NCBI GenBank assembly: GCA_022360175.1 | Contig: JAKSDI010000036.1 | Coordinates: 1-60,488 of the forward strand | Reading direction: 5' to 3' | DNA: 60,488 bases | Origin: Chitinophagales bacterium | Lineage (GTDB): Bacteria; Bacteroidota; Bacteroidia; Chitinophagales; Saprospiraceae | Part shown: positions 35,739 to 42,890 of the stretch, piece after piece | Layout of the letters: each line of letters starts with the position of its first letter | How positions within the stretch are numbered: the stretch's first letter is position 1 | Notes under the pieces: model-generated | What the model was told of the DNA's origin: nothing | Databases searched by the model: none | The model's input: the letters and a program-made list of their open reading frames with translations, nothing else | Position numbers and translations under genes: made by a program

Positions 35739-36204
35739 TATTTAGATATTTATGCACTAAAGTTTGTGAAATGTGACCATCTATAGCAAGGTATCGCCCA
35801 TACCGTTTGAAACCATATTTCTGTTGATAATGATTTATCAATTGTGTTTTAGGTTCAAGAGAAACAAATCCGTAATAGCCTCTTTTTATAGCCTCACTAG
35901 CTGCATATGCAATTAAGCAACCAGTAATATGATCTAGTTGTTTATTTTTACCTTGTTGGTCTACTCTTATTTCTAGAAGATTCAAATGAATCCTATAGCC
36001 ATTTCTGAGATCAATTAAAGACATTAAGCCAAGAATTTGTTCCTTATTGCTTATTGTATAAAGCTTGTATAGTTCGTATTGCTTTTCAGTACTCCAATCG
36101 AATGCAAAACCATCATCTTCCATTATTTTGCTTATGTCTTCGTTGGTAGTTAAAGAAATTTCAGCTTCAATGCTTTGTTTCGTGAGCTTATGCGTTAGTT
36201 TCAT
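35731..36204 (-). CDS. GNAT-family acetyltransferase, candidate toxin
   Basis: A 157-residue GNAT-fold protein, the size of known GNAT toxins. The acetyl-CoA-binding segment appears as RVDQQGKNKQLDHITGCLIAY (about 80-100), a degenerate form of the R/Q-x-x-G-x-G/A loop. It is followed by AASEAIKRGYYGFVSLEP and the typical C-terminal strand-loop HYQQKYGFKRYG. The start at 36204 is an ATG just downstream of a promoter-like TATCTTTA and a palindromic operator candidate. It overlaps the downstream HTH gene by 8 bp. The acceptor is unknown; tRNA-aminoacyl acetylation is the activity of several GNAT toxins and is a hypothesis here. A non-toxic metabolic or protein acetyltransferase remains possible. 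Confidence 0.7.
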   Translation of the reverse strand: MKLTHKLTKQSIEAEISLTTNEDISKIMEDDGFAFDWSTEKQYELYKLYTISNKEQILGLMSLIDLRNGYRIHLNLLEIRVDQQGKNKQLDHITGCLIAYAASEAIKRGYYGFVSLEPKTQLINHYQQKYGFKRYGRYLAIDGHISQTLVHKYLNNE

Positions 36205-36238
36205 AAAATCAATTTGACTTTATAAAGATAGTGAATGT

Positions 36239-36259
36239 TGTTTATTAAAACAATAAACA
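36239..36259 (-). promoter_or_regulatory. Palindromic operator candidate for the GNAT-HTH pair
   Basis: TGTTTATT (36239-36246) and AATAAACA (36252-36259) are 8-bp arms separated by AAAAC, 35-55 bp upstream of the GNAT start. On the minus strand TTG, a 20-nt spacer and TATCTTTA form a Bacteroidota-like promoter, and the palindrome overlaps its -33 part, as expected for autorepression by the HTH partner. Confidence 0.55.
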
Positions 36260-36303
36260 GAGTTGATGATTTTTAAAACATCAGAAATGCTGTCTTCGAG
36301 CCA

Positions 36304-37071
36304 TTATTGACCATTCACTCCCCAATTATAATCGAGGTATTCAATTTTGGCCCTTTTTTCTATCTCAATAGGAGCGTATTGATTAATGTAGTCTATAATG
36401 TTTTTCCCGTCTTCTTTGAAGTCGCCACGATACCAGCTGAATATTTTTGAAAGTTGTACTTTATCTTTTGACAGCTTGTTTTTGCTTTCATCTGTTATAA
36501 ATGCTTTTGCCGCCTGGGTAAGTTGAGCATCTAATTTTTCAGGAGTATAAGCGTAGTTAGCTAAATTAGGACAGGAAATGGAGGCGCAGTTGACTGCAAA
36601 ATGGATACGTGGTTCATCAAAACGAGATCGAATAATGCCATGTTCAATATTGTTCAAGTCATATTTTTGCCCTTCTATTTCAATAAACTTGATATCCCAA
36701 ACTGAATTCACAAAAGGAATACCGTTTTTGATATCTCTGATGCTCTTTGTAGGGTAGTGGTCAACAATTAGCTTCACAGTATAAGCATTATAAGCATTGA
36801 TCCAATACGCTAGTCGTTCCTCTCTGCTCCAGTGTTTTTCATTAGGATGGCTTTCATTAAGAATATCCAGGTATTGATTTAGGCGATTACTATCTTGTAC
36901 AAAACCGCTATAATCAACCCATCCTTGTTCATTGACATGTTCTTGCAATAGACTGTCCCATATTTCATGAGTTACAGGTTTTGAATCGGACTGCACCTCA
37001 TTCACTTTGCAGGAAGTTAGAGCAAGTATAGATATACCTAAAAAAAATAGCGAAGTACGGAAAATAGGCAT
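36304..37071 (-). CDS. DUF547 lipoprotein
   Basis: A 255-residue protein with a lipoprotein signal peptide (MPIFRTSLFFLGISILALTSC, lipobox LTSC). Its body is the DUF547 domain, recognisable by LAYWINAYNAYTVKLIVDHYP, SVWDIKFIEIEGQKYDLNNIEHGIIR and the motif IHFAVNCASISCPNLANYAY, with its paired cysteines (each quoted as part of a longer conserved block). DUF547 proteins are widespread and envelope-located, but their biochemical role is not settled; a papain/transglutaminase-like fold has been suggested. The gene is monocistronic, separated from the GNAT-HTH pair by about 100 bp and divergent from the hydrolase gene. Confidence 0.88.
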   Translation of the reverse strand: MPIFRTSLFFLGISILALTSCKVNEVQSDSKPVTHEIWDSLLQEHVNEQGWVDYSGFVQDSNRLNQYLDILNESHPNEKHWSREERLAYWINAYNAYTVKLIVDHYPTKSIRDIKNGIPFVNSVWDIKFIEIEGQKYDLNNIEHGIIRSRFDEPRIHFAVNCASISCPNLANYAYTPEKLDAQLTQAAKAFITDESKNKLSKDKVQLSKIFSWYRGDFKEDGKNIIDYINQYAPIEIEKRAKIEYLDYNWGVNGQ

Positions 37072-37382
37072 GATTGTTTGTTTTTATAGCTGTTTAAACA
37101 ATTGCTCTAAGCAAGATGCTAACATAGGGTGATTTTTTTTGCGAAATTTGTCCGTGTCAGGATACTTTCGTTCAAATTTGAGCTTTGAAGTTGTTTAAAA
37201 ATATTTCAATGATCACTAAAAATATCTTTTTCCCCTCCTTTTCATTCTTTTATCGCTCCGTAGCGCCGCTACCGTAGTTCTCCGACACAGATATGAAGCT
37301 CAAAAAATCTCGATAGCTATCAGGACAATGAGTGCAAAAATCTTATCTTAATCGACTCATCAGACATTCTCAAATAACTTCT
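37072..37382. other. Divergent intergenic region
   Basis: No gene is seen. It must hold the promoters of the DUF547 gene (left) and the hydrolase gene (right). The segment GTAGCGCCGCTACCGTAG near 37258-37277 is GC-rich against the background and shares a short core (GTAGCGGCG on the other strand) with the hairpin near 56058. TTGTCC near 37147 and GGACAA near 37322 are inverted but far apart. Confidence 0.35.
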
Positions 37383-38210
37383 ATGTCATATATCCATACC
37401 CCCTACGGACAAATACACTATCAGAAAATAGGACAAGGTGAACGCCTCATGATTGCTCTTCATGGACATGGAGAAGATGGAACTGCTTTTTTACCTATTG
37501 AAGCTACGTTGAAAAATAACATCACTCTTTATGCACTTGATTTGCCCTTTCATGGTAAGACCCAATGGCTCAAAGATTATTATACTCCCGAACAACTTTG
37601 CTTTGTAGTAGAATCCATTTTAGCAATGGAAAATAGTCGTCAGTTTGAAGCATTGGGCCATAGTCTTGGTGGGCGTTTATGGCTATGTTTGTTGCCAATT
37701 TTAAGTAATAGAATGACTGCAGCCTATTTATTGGCTCCTGATGGTTTATCTACCAGAAAAATGTCCCTTGTAGAATGGATGCCTTTAGTATTGAAACGAA
37801 GCCTGGGAGCAAGCCTCAAACGTCCTTCATGGGCAATCAACTTGGCAGAAAAGCTGAACCGATGGCAATGGCTGGATCTTTTTTCATATCGCTATCTCAA
37901 GTTACAGTTGTTGGAAGAAGAAAGAAAAATATGCATGCTTAAAACATGGTATAGTCTTAGTTATTTCAGGCTTGGCCCACAGCGTGCTCAAAAGTACCTT
38001 CAACAATCAGGCGTACCTTGTATAGTACTAGTGGGTGATCAGGATCGTATTATATCTTCTAGCGATCTCAAAAATATTTTTGAACCATTACCTCAAACAA
38101 TTTTTCAGGAAATTTCAGCCAACCATAAAAATATCACAATCGAAGCACAGTCCTATTTAACAGATGGATTGGTCAGATATTGGAAGGGAGTAAAGTCAAT
38201 TAGAGGGTAA
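37383..38210 (+). CDS. Alpha/beta-hydrolase
   Basis: A 275-residue serine hydrolase. The oxyanion-hole segment HGHGEDG is at 27-33 and the nucleophile elbow G-H-S-L-G has Ser94. The acid is probably the Asp in VGDQDRI and the base the His in SANHKNI near the C-terminus, so the triad is complete. The ATG at 37383 is chosen because an upstream GTG at 37332 adds 17 residues before the usual beginning of the fold (YIHTPYGQIHYQKIGQGE). It belongs to the broad group of esterases, lipases and haloperoxidase-like enzymes; the substrate is not predictable. It is a single gene, ending before a 7-bp tandem repeat. Confidence 0.85.
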   Translation: MSYIHTPYGQIHYQKIGQGERLMIALHGHGEDGTAFLPIEATLKNNITLYALDLPFHGKTQWLKDYYTPEQLCFVVESILAMENSRQFEALGHSLGGRLWLCLLPILSNRMTAAYLLAPDGLSTRKMSLVEWMPLVLKRSLGASLKRPSWAINLAEKLNRWQWLDLFSYRYLKLQLLEEERKICMLKTWYSLSYFRLGPQRAQKYLQQSGVPCIVLVGDQDRIISSSDLKNIFEPLPQTIFQEISANHKNITIEAQSYLTDGLVRYWKGVKSIRG

Positions 38211-38260
38211 ATAAAATATCACTTTCCTAATGAGTAATGTATAGACAATAAAGAATATCT

Positions 38261-38347
38261 TTCAGTATTCAGTATTCAGTATTCAGTATTCAGTATTCAG
38301 TATTCAGTATTCAGTATTCAGTATTCAGTATTCAGTATTCAGTATTC
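38261..38347. repeat. 7-bp tandem repeat (TTCAGTA), about 12 copies
   Basis: Eighty-seven bases consist of perfect copies of the 7-mer TTCAGTA (about 12.4 units) between convergent genes. The unit length is not a multiple of three and the tract is outside any frame. It is a hypervariable-type microsatellite, likely to differ in copy number between strains. Confidence 0.95.
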
Positions 38348-38469
38348 CATTGATCTACCTTCTTACCAAATGACCAATCACCCTTCACCAATCACCCAAT
38401 AAAGTTGATAAGCGAAGTTGGAACATCACTACATCACCTTTCATTAATCACTCTTTCACCCTCTCCTCA

Positions 38470-39654
38470 TCACAAAAACAGCGCAATTAAAAACGAAATC
38501 ACCGTGGCAATGAAGCCTACCATAAAGATATTATAGGATATAGTGAGATAGCGATACTTTTTTTCAAGTACTTTTCCCAGATAATACAGGTCTCGTACCA
38601 TATTCCCATAAAGAAGGTTAGTATTGGAAAATACTTCATTCATTGCTTCTTCATAAGTTTCCGGGCTTAGATGAACGAAATTGCCAAAAAAAGTAATGTT
38701 CTGTTTGACTTGTGAAAGGGGAGTATCCTCATTGTTCAGCATCGTAATTTTTGGACGAACGGATAAAACGGCAAAAATTAATGAAGCCAGGCCTGTAGCC
38801 ATAAATATGATGATAGGAAAAAGTACTCCTGGGTTATTCTCTCCAATGTTTCGATATGAAAGAAAAGTAATCAATACACTAATTAAGATAGCGTTGATAC
38901 CAATCATGATATTGGCCTTATTATCGGCTATAGAGCTAAGGTTGATATGGTTTCGGTAGTTGGTACGAAAATAGGTTTGTACGCCCCGTACAGGTACTTT
39001 TTTCTCTAACTCTGTGTATTTGTCCGTAGCCTGTATAGCTTTATTGGCCTGCTTCTCAACAGAAAGACGACATAGATGAATGGATTGTGCTAAAATAGGT
39101 TGGTATTGTGCCTGAGCAGAATGTGTATACAATTGTATACGTAGTAATTCATCCAATAGTAATTTATGCCATTCTCCTTTCGTGTACTGTTGGCTGAGCA
39201 TAAAATGACGCTCTAATTGGAGTTGAGCATGCTTTTCTTCTTGTTCTTTTAAATAGATGCATATATGAGCCGCATCTGCTAGTATCATACCGGCTTTAGT
39301 AGTCGGAGTACTTCCATTGAGTGTTTCTGATATAATAGTGCTTATTAATGCTTGTTGGGAATCAGGCAATTGCTCGTTCGATAAAAACTGGCGAGCTGCT
39401 TCAACACTATACTCTGCAGGTTGTCGATAATCATACAGATAACCAGATGTCAGAAAAAGAGCTGCCAATTGCGTAAGCTCTTGTTGTATAGCTGGCAGTT
39501 GTTCTTGCTGTGCAAGGAGGCTTGCTTCTTCACAAATAGATGAAGAAAGTGCGTAGTTGTGTATGAGCAAGCGCCCATCCTGCCTTTGTCCGAATTGTTG
39601 AAGGACAAAGTTTTTTGCTCTTTCAACAATAGAGTGTTCATTTTGAGAGTTCAT
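38470..39654 (-). CDS. PycTM-type membrane protein with degenerate HD domain
   Basis: A 394-residue protein. The N-terminal part (about 10-150) aligns with HD-hydrolase domains, but the metal ligands are lost: H32 is present in IHNYALS, the second His is Leu, and the diagnostic HD pair is Leu68-Thr69 (AALFLTSGY where AALFHDTGF is typical). The C-terminal part has the PycTM/DUF5706 pattern (SSIADNKANIMIGINAILIS), two closely spaced membrane helices, a cytoplasmic helix (NFVHLSPETYEEAM) and a final helix. PycTM proteins are membrane effectors of Pycsar anti-phage systems, which respond to cCMP or cUMP. No cyclase gene is near, so a defence role is open. The ATG at 39654 is preferred over a GTG at 39669. 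Confidence 0.78.
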   Translation of the reverse strand: MNSQNEHSIVERAKNFVLQQFGQRQDGRLLIHNYALSSSICEEASLLAQQEQLPAIQQELTQLAALFLTSGYLYDYRQPAEYSVEAARQFLSNEQLPDSQQALISTIISETLNGSTPTTKAGMILADAAHICIYLKEQEEKHAQLQLERHFMLSQQYTKGEWHKLLLDELLRIQLYTHSAQAQYQPILAQSIHLCRLSVEKQANKAIQATDKYTELEKKVPVRGVQTYFRTNYRNHINLSSIADNKANIMIGINAILISVLITFLSYRNIGENNPGVLFPIIIFMATGLASLIFAVLSVRPKITMLNNEDTPLSQVKQNITFFGNFVHLSPETYEEAMNEVFSNTNLLYGNMVRDLYYLGKVLEKKYRYLTISYNIFMVGFIATVISFLIALFL

Positions 39655-39837
39655 GTTATTAATAGGCACTTTTTTATGAGTGCTTAAGATAATTCTGATT
39701 TAGACAAATGCCAATTTTTTCGGGACAAATAGGATATAATGAAGCAACCAATAGGGGCACTCGTTCGTTCTATACATCAGTTAGTTGATATTAATTCATT
39801 ATAACCAAGTACCTGATTAGACCAATTATCTACTATT

Positions 39838-40065
39838 ATGCAAGAACGAATCATAGACTTAATCAGCTGGAAATTAAATGTACCTTCTTCCAGCATTCAC
39901 CCACACACCCGCTTGCAAGACGATTTAAACCTTGATGCTATTGACATGTTATTATTGATTGCAGAATTGGAAAGCCGTTTCGATGTATACTTGACAAAAG
40001 AAGAAGTAGAGGCGATTGGTACCGTTAGAGATGCTAGTTTTTATTTACAAAGAAACGCAGCATAA
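39838..40065 (+). CDS. Acyl-carrier-protein-like protein lacking the phosphopantetheine serine
   Basis: A 75-residue four-helix carrier-like protein. The segment TRLQDDLNLDAIDMLLLIAELE matches the ACP helix II region (D-L-G-x-DSLDxVELI), but the invariant serine of DSL is Ala34 (D33-A34-I35). It therefore cannot be loaded with 4'-phosphopantetheine in the normal way. Length, acidic composition and the C-terminal helix (TVRDASFYLQ) otherwise fit an ACP. It precedes a double-GNAT gene by 11 bp and is probably co-transcribed with it. It may act as a protein-binding scaffold or regulatory decoy; no fatty-acid or polyketide genes are nearby. Confidence 0.8.
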   Translation: MQERIIDLISWKLNVPSSSIHPHTRLQDDLNLDAIDMLLLIAELESRFDVYLTKEEVEAIGTVRDASFYLQRNAA

Positions 40066-40076
40066 ACTTTCTTCTT

Positions 40077-40928
40077 TTGATTATCAAGCCTCTGACCAAT
40101 TTATCTCCGGCTGTAATAGCAGCCACATTCAATGAAGCATTTGAAGGTTACTTCGTGCCTGTTAAGTTAACGCCTTATATTCTCAATAGAAAAATACAGC
40201 AGGAAAACCTGTCTTTAAAGCACTCAATTGGTGCCTTTAAGGATGATAAGCTAGTAGGTTTTATGTTGCACGGCCTCAAAGGAGATGGAAAGAAGAAGGA
40301 AGCTTATAATGGGGGGACAGGAGTACTACCAGCTTATAGAAATAAAGGCCTGGTAGGACAAATGTATGAAGCTCAGGTTGACCTACTCCGTCAGGAAGGG
40401 GTGGAGAAATTATGGCTGGAAGTGATTGTAGAAAATGAACCAGCTATCAGAGCATATCGCAGAGCGGGGTTCAATATATCTCGCGAAGTAATTTGTTATA
40501 AAGGACATCCTAATGAAGTAGTAGATGGGCTAAAAAAGAAATATCGGTTTGAATATCCATCTACTCTTCCCTGGGATCAATTGCCCAAATACTGGAACTA
40601 TCAACCTACCTGGCAACATCAACTGTTTGCCATTCAAAATATAGAATCCCACATCAAAAATATCTGTATTTATTCTGATGAAGAATTAGTAGCTTATGCT
40701 TCTTTTCTACCAGATTCGGGCAGAATTATGCAGTTTGCCGTTCATCCTAAACATAGAAATCAGGGACTTGGTAAGCAACTTTTTACAGAACTAGGGCGAA
40801 AAAAGAACCCCTCTCTCTCTATACTAAATGTTGAAAGCACAGACCATACCTCTTTAAACTTCTTACAGCGCATTGGATTAGAAGAATACATCCGACAATA
40901 TGAGATGCTCTATATCCTTCCCAAATAG
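40077..40928 (+). CDS. Tandem-GNAT acetyltransferase
   Basis: A 283-residue protein with two GNAT folds. The first (about 1-150) has VLPAYRNKGLVGQMYEAQ as the acetyl-CoA loop and ENEPAIRAYRRAGF as motif B. The second (about 185-283) has VHPKHRNQGLGKQLF and TSLNFLQRIGL. The start is a TTG at 40077. No in-frame ATG exists before residue 63, and the fold begins immediately after the TTG (IIKPLTNLSPAVIAATFNEAF). It follows the ACP-like gene by 11 bp, so expression is probably coupled. Substrate unknown; both loops look competent. Confidence 0.85.
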   Translation: MIIKPLTNLSPAVIAATFNEAFEGYFVPVKLTPYILNRKIQQENLSLKHSIGAFKDDKLVGFMLHGLKGDGKKKEAYNGGTGVLPAYRNKGLVGQMYEAQVDLLRQEGVEKLWLEVIVENEPAIRAYRRAGFNISREVICYKGHPNEVVDGLKKKYRFEYPSTLPWDQLPKYWNYQPTWQHQLFAIQNIESHIKNICIYSDEELVAYASFLPDSGRIMQFAVHPKHRNQGLGKQLFTELGRKKNPSLSILNVESTDHTSLNFLQRIGLEEYIRQYEMLYILPK

Positions 40929-40941
40929 TCTACTCGAACAA

Positions 40942-40955
40942 GGCGAATAGTCGCC
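40942..40955 (+). terminator. Weak hairpin after the GNAT gene
   Basis: GGCGA (40942-40946) and TCGCC (40951-40955) form a 5-bp stem with an ATAG loop, 14 bp after the stop codon. There is no T-tract, so termination is uncertain. Confidence 0.3.
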
Positions 40956-41060
40956 AGAACTATAAATATTTGTTAAATACGTATATTAAAGCCTCATAAT
41001 AACGGTTTAAAGCGTCTTTGTTACGAATTGACTTGATAGGGAACCCAAAAACCGTTGATT

Positions 41061-42737
41061 ATGTATTCCTTATTATATTTGGCGCTACACAGCAAGAAAG
41101 ATATGAAAGCCCTAAAAGAAAATATCTCCCGCATGCGAACGATGATTGAACAGAATCGTGTGGAAGAGGTATTCAATGAATTAAAACCTTTAGTCCGTTA
41201 TAGCGAGTATCAAGTAACGGTCTCTTTATTACTAAGCAATTATAATGAAATACAAAAAGAAGCCATCGCTGAGCTATCGGATGAAGAGGAAAAAGGGCGT
41301 AAGGTTCAACTCAAGAAGTCATTATTAGAACTGCTCAACCATATTGAAAATACAGAGGACGGCATTATTGATGAAGAAGATGATGATATCGTCCAGATTA
41401 CACTTGCTAAGACGGAAGAAGAGTTTAAACGTTTGTTAGAGCATAAACTCTCTTCCAGGTATACTAATCTCCAATTATTATCATCCGGTGATAATGCACT
41501 TATATACAAGGCTGATAAAGTAGATGCGATCACTGAGATTTCACAGCGTGTAGCTATAAAGGTTATTAAACCGCTATCGGTGATTGATGATGAGAATATC
41601 GAAAATATACGAGAGGACATCATTAAAGCCAAACAGCTTTCCAATTTTGATGGCATGATCAAAATTATTGATGAAGGACTGGAAGCTCCTCCCAGGTATA
41701 TCGTCACAGAGTTTATTAATGGGATGCGCCTTTCACAGCGCCTGGCACAGGGCTGGCCTTATCAATTGAAAGAGATAAGAGAAATGCTGTATGCAATGGG
41801 GAGAGCTTTGGAGCAAGGACATGCTGCAGGATTAGTACACAATAATATATGGCCTTCAAATATTTTAGTAGATAGCAACCGAGGGCCTAAGCTGTCACCT
41901 TTTCAGGTGGTAAGGGCTTCTTATTACAAGCGTACTTTTGAGCGTATTCGTTTGTTTTCCATGTATTGGAGCCCGGAGCAGGTAAACAGCGACCTCGCTA
42001 CCCAGCTTTCTGATCAATATTCTTTTGGTTTAGTAGCCTTTGAATTATTTACGGGAGAGCCTTTTTATAGAGGAAGAACCATACTGGAGATTTTGCGTAA
42101 GCGCCTGGATTTTGAAGAGAATCCTAATACACTGGATAAAGAATTAAAAGATACCCTCTGTCCGCCTTTTTTTATTGATGTGATTAAAAAAATGTTGAGC
42201 AGGAATTCCAGGAAGCGTTATCGGGGGATGGATGAAGTATTGGCCGCTATAGAACGCATTCCTAATGAAAGTGCATTTGCCACTGAGCATCCTGATTATC
42301 CACGGATACGCCGCTTGAGAAATAGTTATAATCGATGTCGCCGTAAAGATGGTTTTTATAAAGCCTTTTATGATTATTATCTGGATAAATCAGATGTAGC
42401 TCAGGAGATATTTGATAGAGCCTGGACGGCACGTATCGCCAGGCATAATTATACAGAAGAACGCATATGGAATCATCAATATCGCATGTTGGATTTGGCA
42501 GTAGAGCGTTTATTGCAATTCCCTTCAGTGTCTACCGCTATGGATCAACGGCTCCAGCAGCTAGTCCGTCAGCATGAAGCAGTAGGAGTCAGTGCGGAGG
42601 AGTATGCTTTATTCCTGGAATGCCTTAAGGACACCCTCTATACTTTTGATGAAGCCAATTGGCCAATAGAGGAAGACCTTGATTTAGCCTGGGATACCGC
42701 TACCAGGTCTACTTTAAATGCGCTGACGAGGAGGTAG
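41061..42737 (+). CDS. EAD11-like / pseudokinase / globin fusion protein
   Basis: A 558-residue protein with three parts. Residues about 15-95 are helical and resemble effector-associated domain 11 (MIEQNRVEEVFNELKPL ... VSLLLSNYNEIQKEAI ... LLELLNHIE). Residues about 120-400 form a protein-kinase fold: the VAIK lysine is K167, but the catalytic loop reads H260-N-N-I-W-P-S-N (Asp to Asn, Lys to Trp) and the DFG motif is S279-P-F, so it should be inactive. Residues about 415-555 match a globin: FYKAFYDYYLDKS, the proximal-histidine segment RQHEAVGVSAEEY (H505) and LAWDTAT near the end. The ATG at 41061 is used; ATG 41103 is an alternative and TTG 41055 is unlikely. It may be a haem-based gas or redox sensor in a signalling or conflict pathway, by inference only. 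Confidence 0.72.
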   Translation: MYSLLYLALHSKKDMKALKENISRMRTMIEQNRVEEVFNELKPLVRYSEYQVTVSLLLSNYNEIQKEAIAELSDEEEKGRKVQLKKSLLELLNHIENTEDGIIDEEDDDIVQITLAKTEEEFKRLLEHKLSSRYTNLQLLSSGDNALIYKADKVDAITEISQRVAIKVIKPLSVIDDENIENIREDIIKAKQLSNFDGMIKIIDEGLEAPPRYIVTEFINGMRLSQRLAQGWPYQLKEIREMLYAMGRALEQGHAAGLVHNNIWPSNILVDSNRGPKLSPFQVVRASYYKRTFERIRLFSMYWSPEQVNSDLATQLSDQYSFGLVAFELFTGEPFYRGRTILEILRKRLDFEENPNTLDKELKDTLCPPFFIDVIKKMLSRNSRKRYRGMDEVLAAIERIPNESAFATEHPDYPRIRRLRNSYNRCRRKDGFYKAFYDYYLDKSDVAQEIFDRAWTARIARHNYTEERIWNHQYRMLDLAVERLLQFPSVSTAMDQRLQQLVRQHEAVGVSAEEYALFLECLKDTLYTFDEANWPIEEDLDLAWDTATRSTLNALTRR

Positions 42738-42818
42738 GCCATAATCACTATTGTGGAAAACTTCCCACTCCTTTTCTTCCACTCTTTCATCCAAACTCTT
42801 AACTTCGATGTTAGTAAT

Positions 42819-42840
42819 GTGTAGTATATTATATATACAC
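42819..42840. promoter_or_regulatory. Imperfect palindrome upstream of dnaE
   Basis: GTGTAGTATATTATATATACAC is a 22-bp near-palindrome with outer arms GTGTA/TACAC, 51 bp before the dnaE start. It may be part of the dnaE promoter region; the AT-rich core makes this weak evidence. Confidence 0.25.
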
Positions 42841-42890
42841 CTACCAGAAGCATTCCTAATAACGAAGAGTAGAGTTAAAAAGAATAGAAG

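Noticed and set aside
35190-36204. Mobile element carrying the GNAT-HTH pair
   Set aside because: No transposase, integrase, tRNA end or flanking direct repeat could be seen around the pair.
38261-38347. A CRISPR array
   Set aside because: The repeat is a contiguous 7-mer with no spacers and no cas genes are present.
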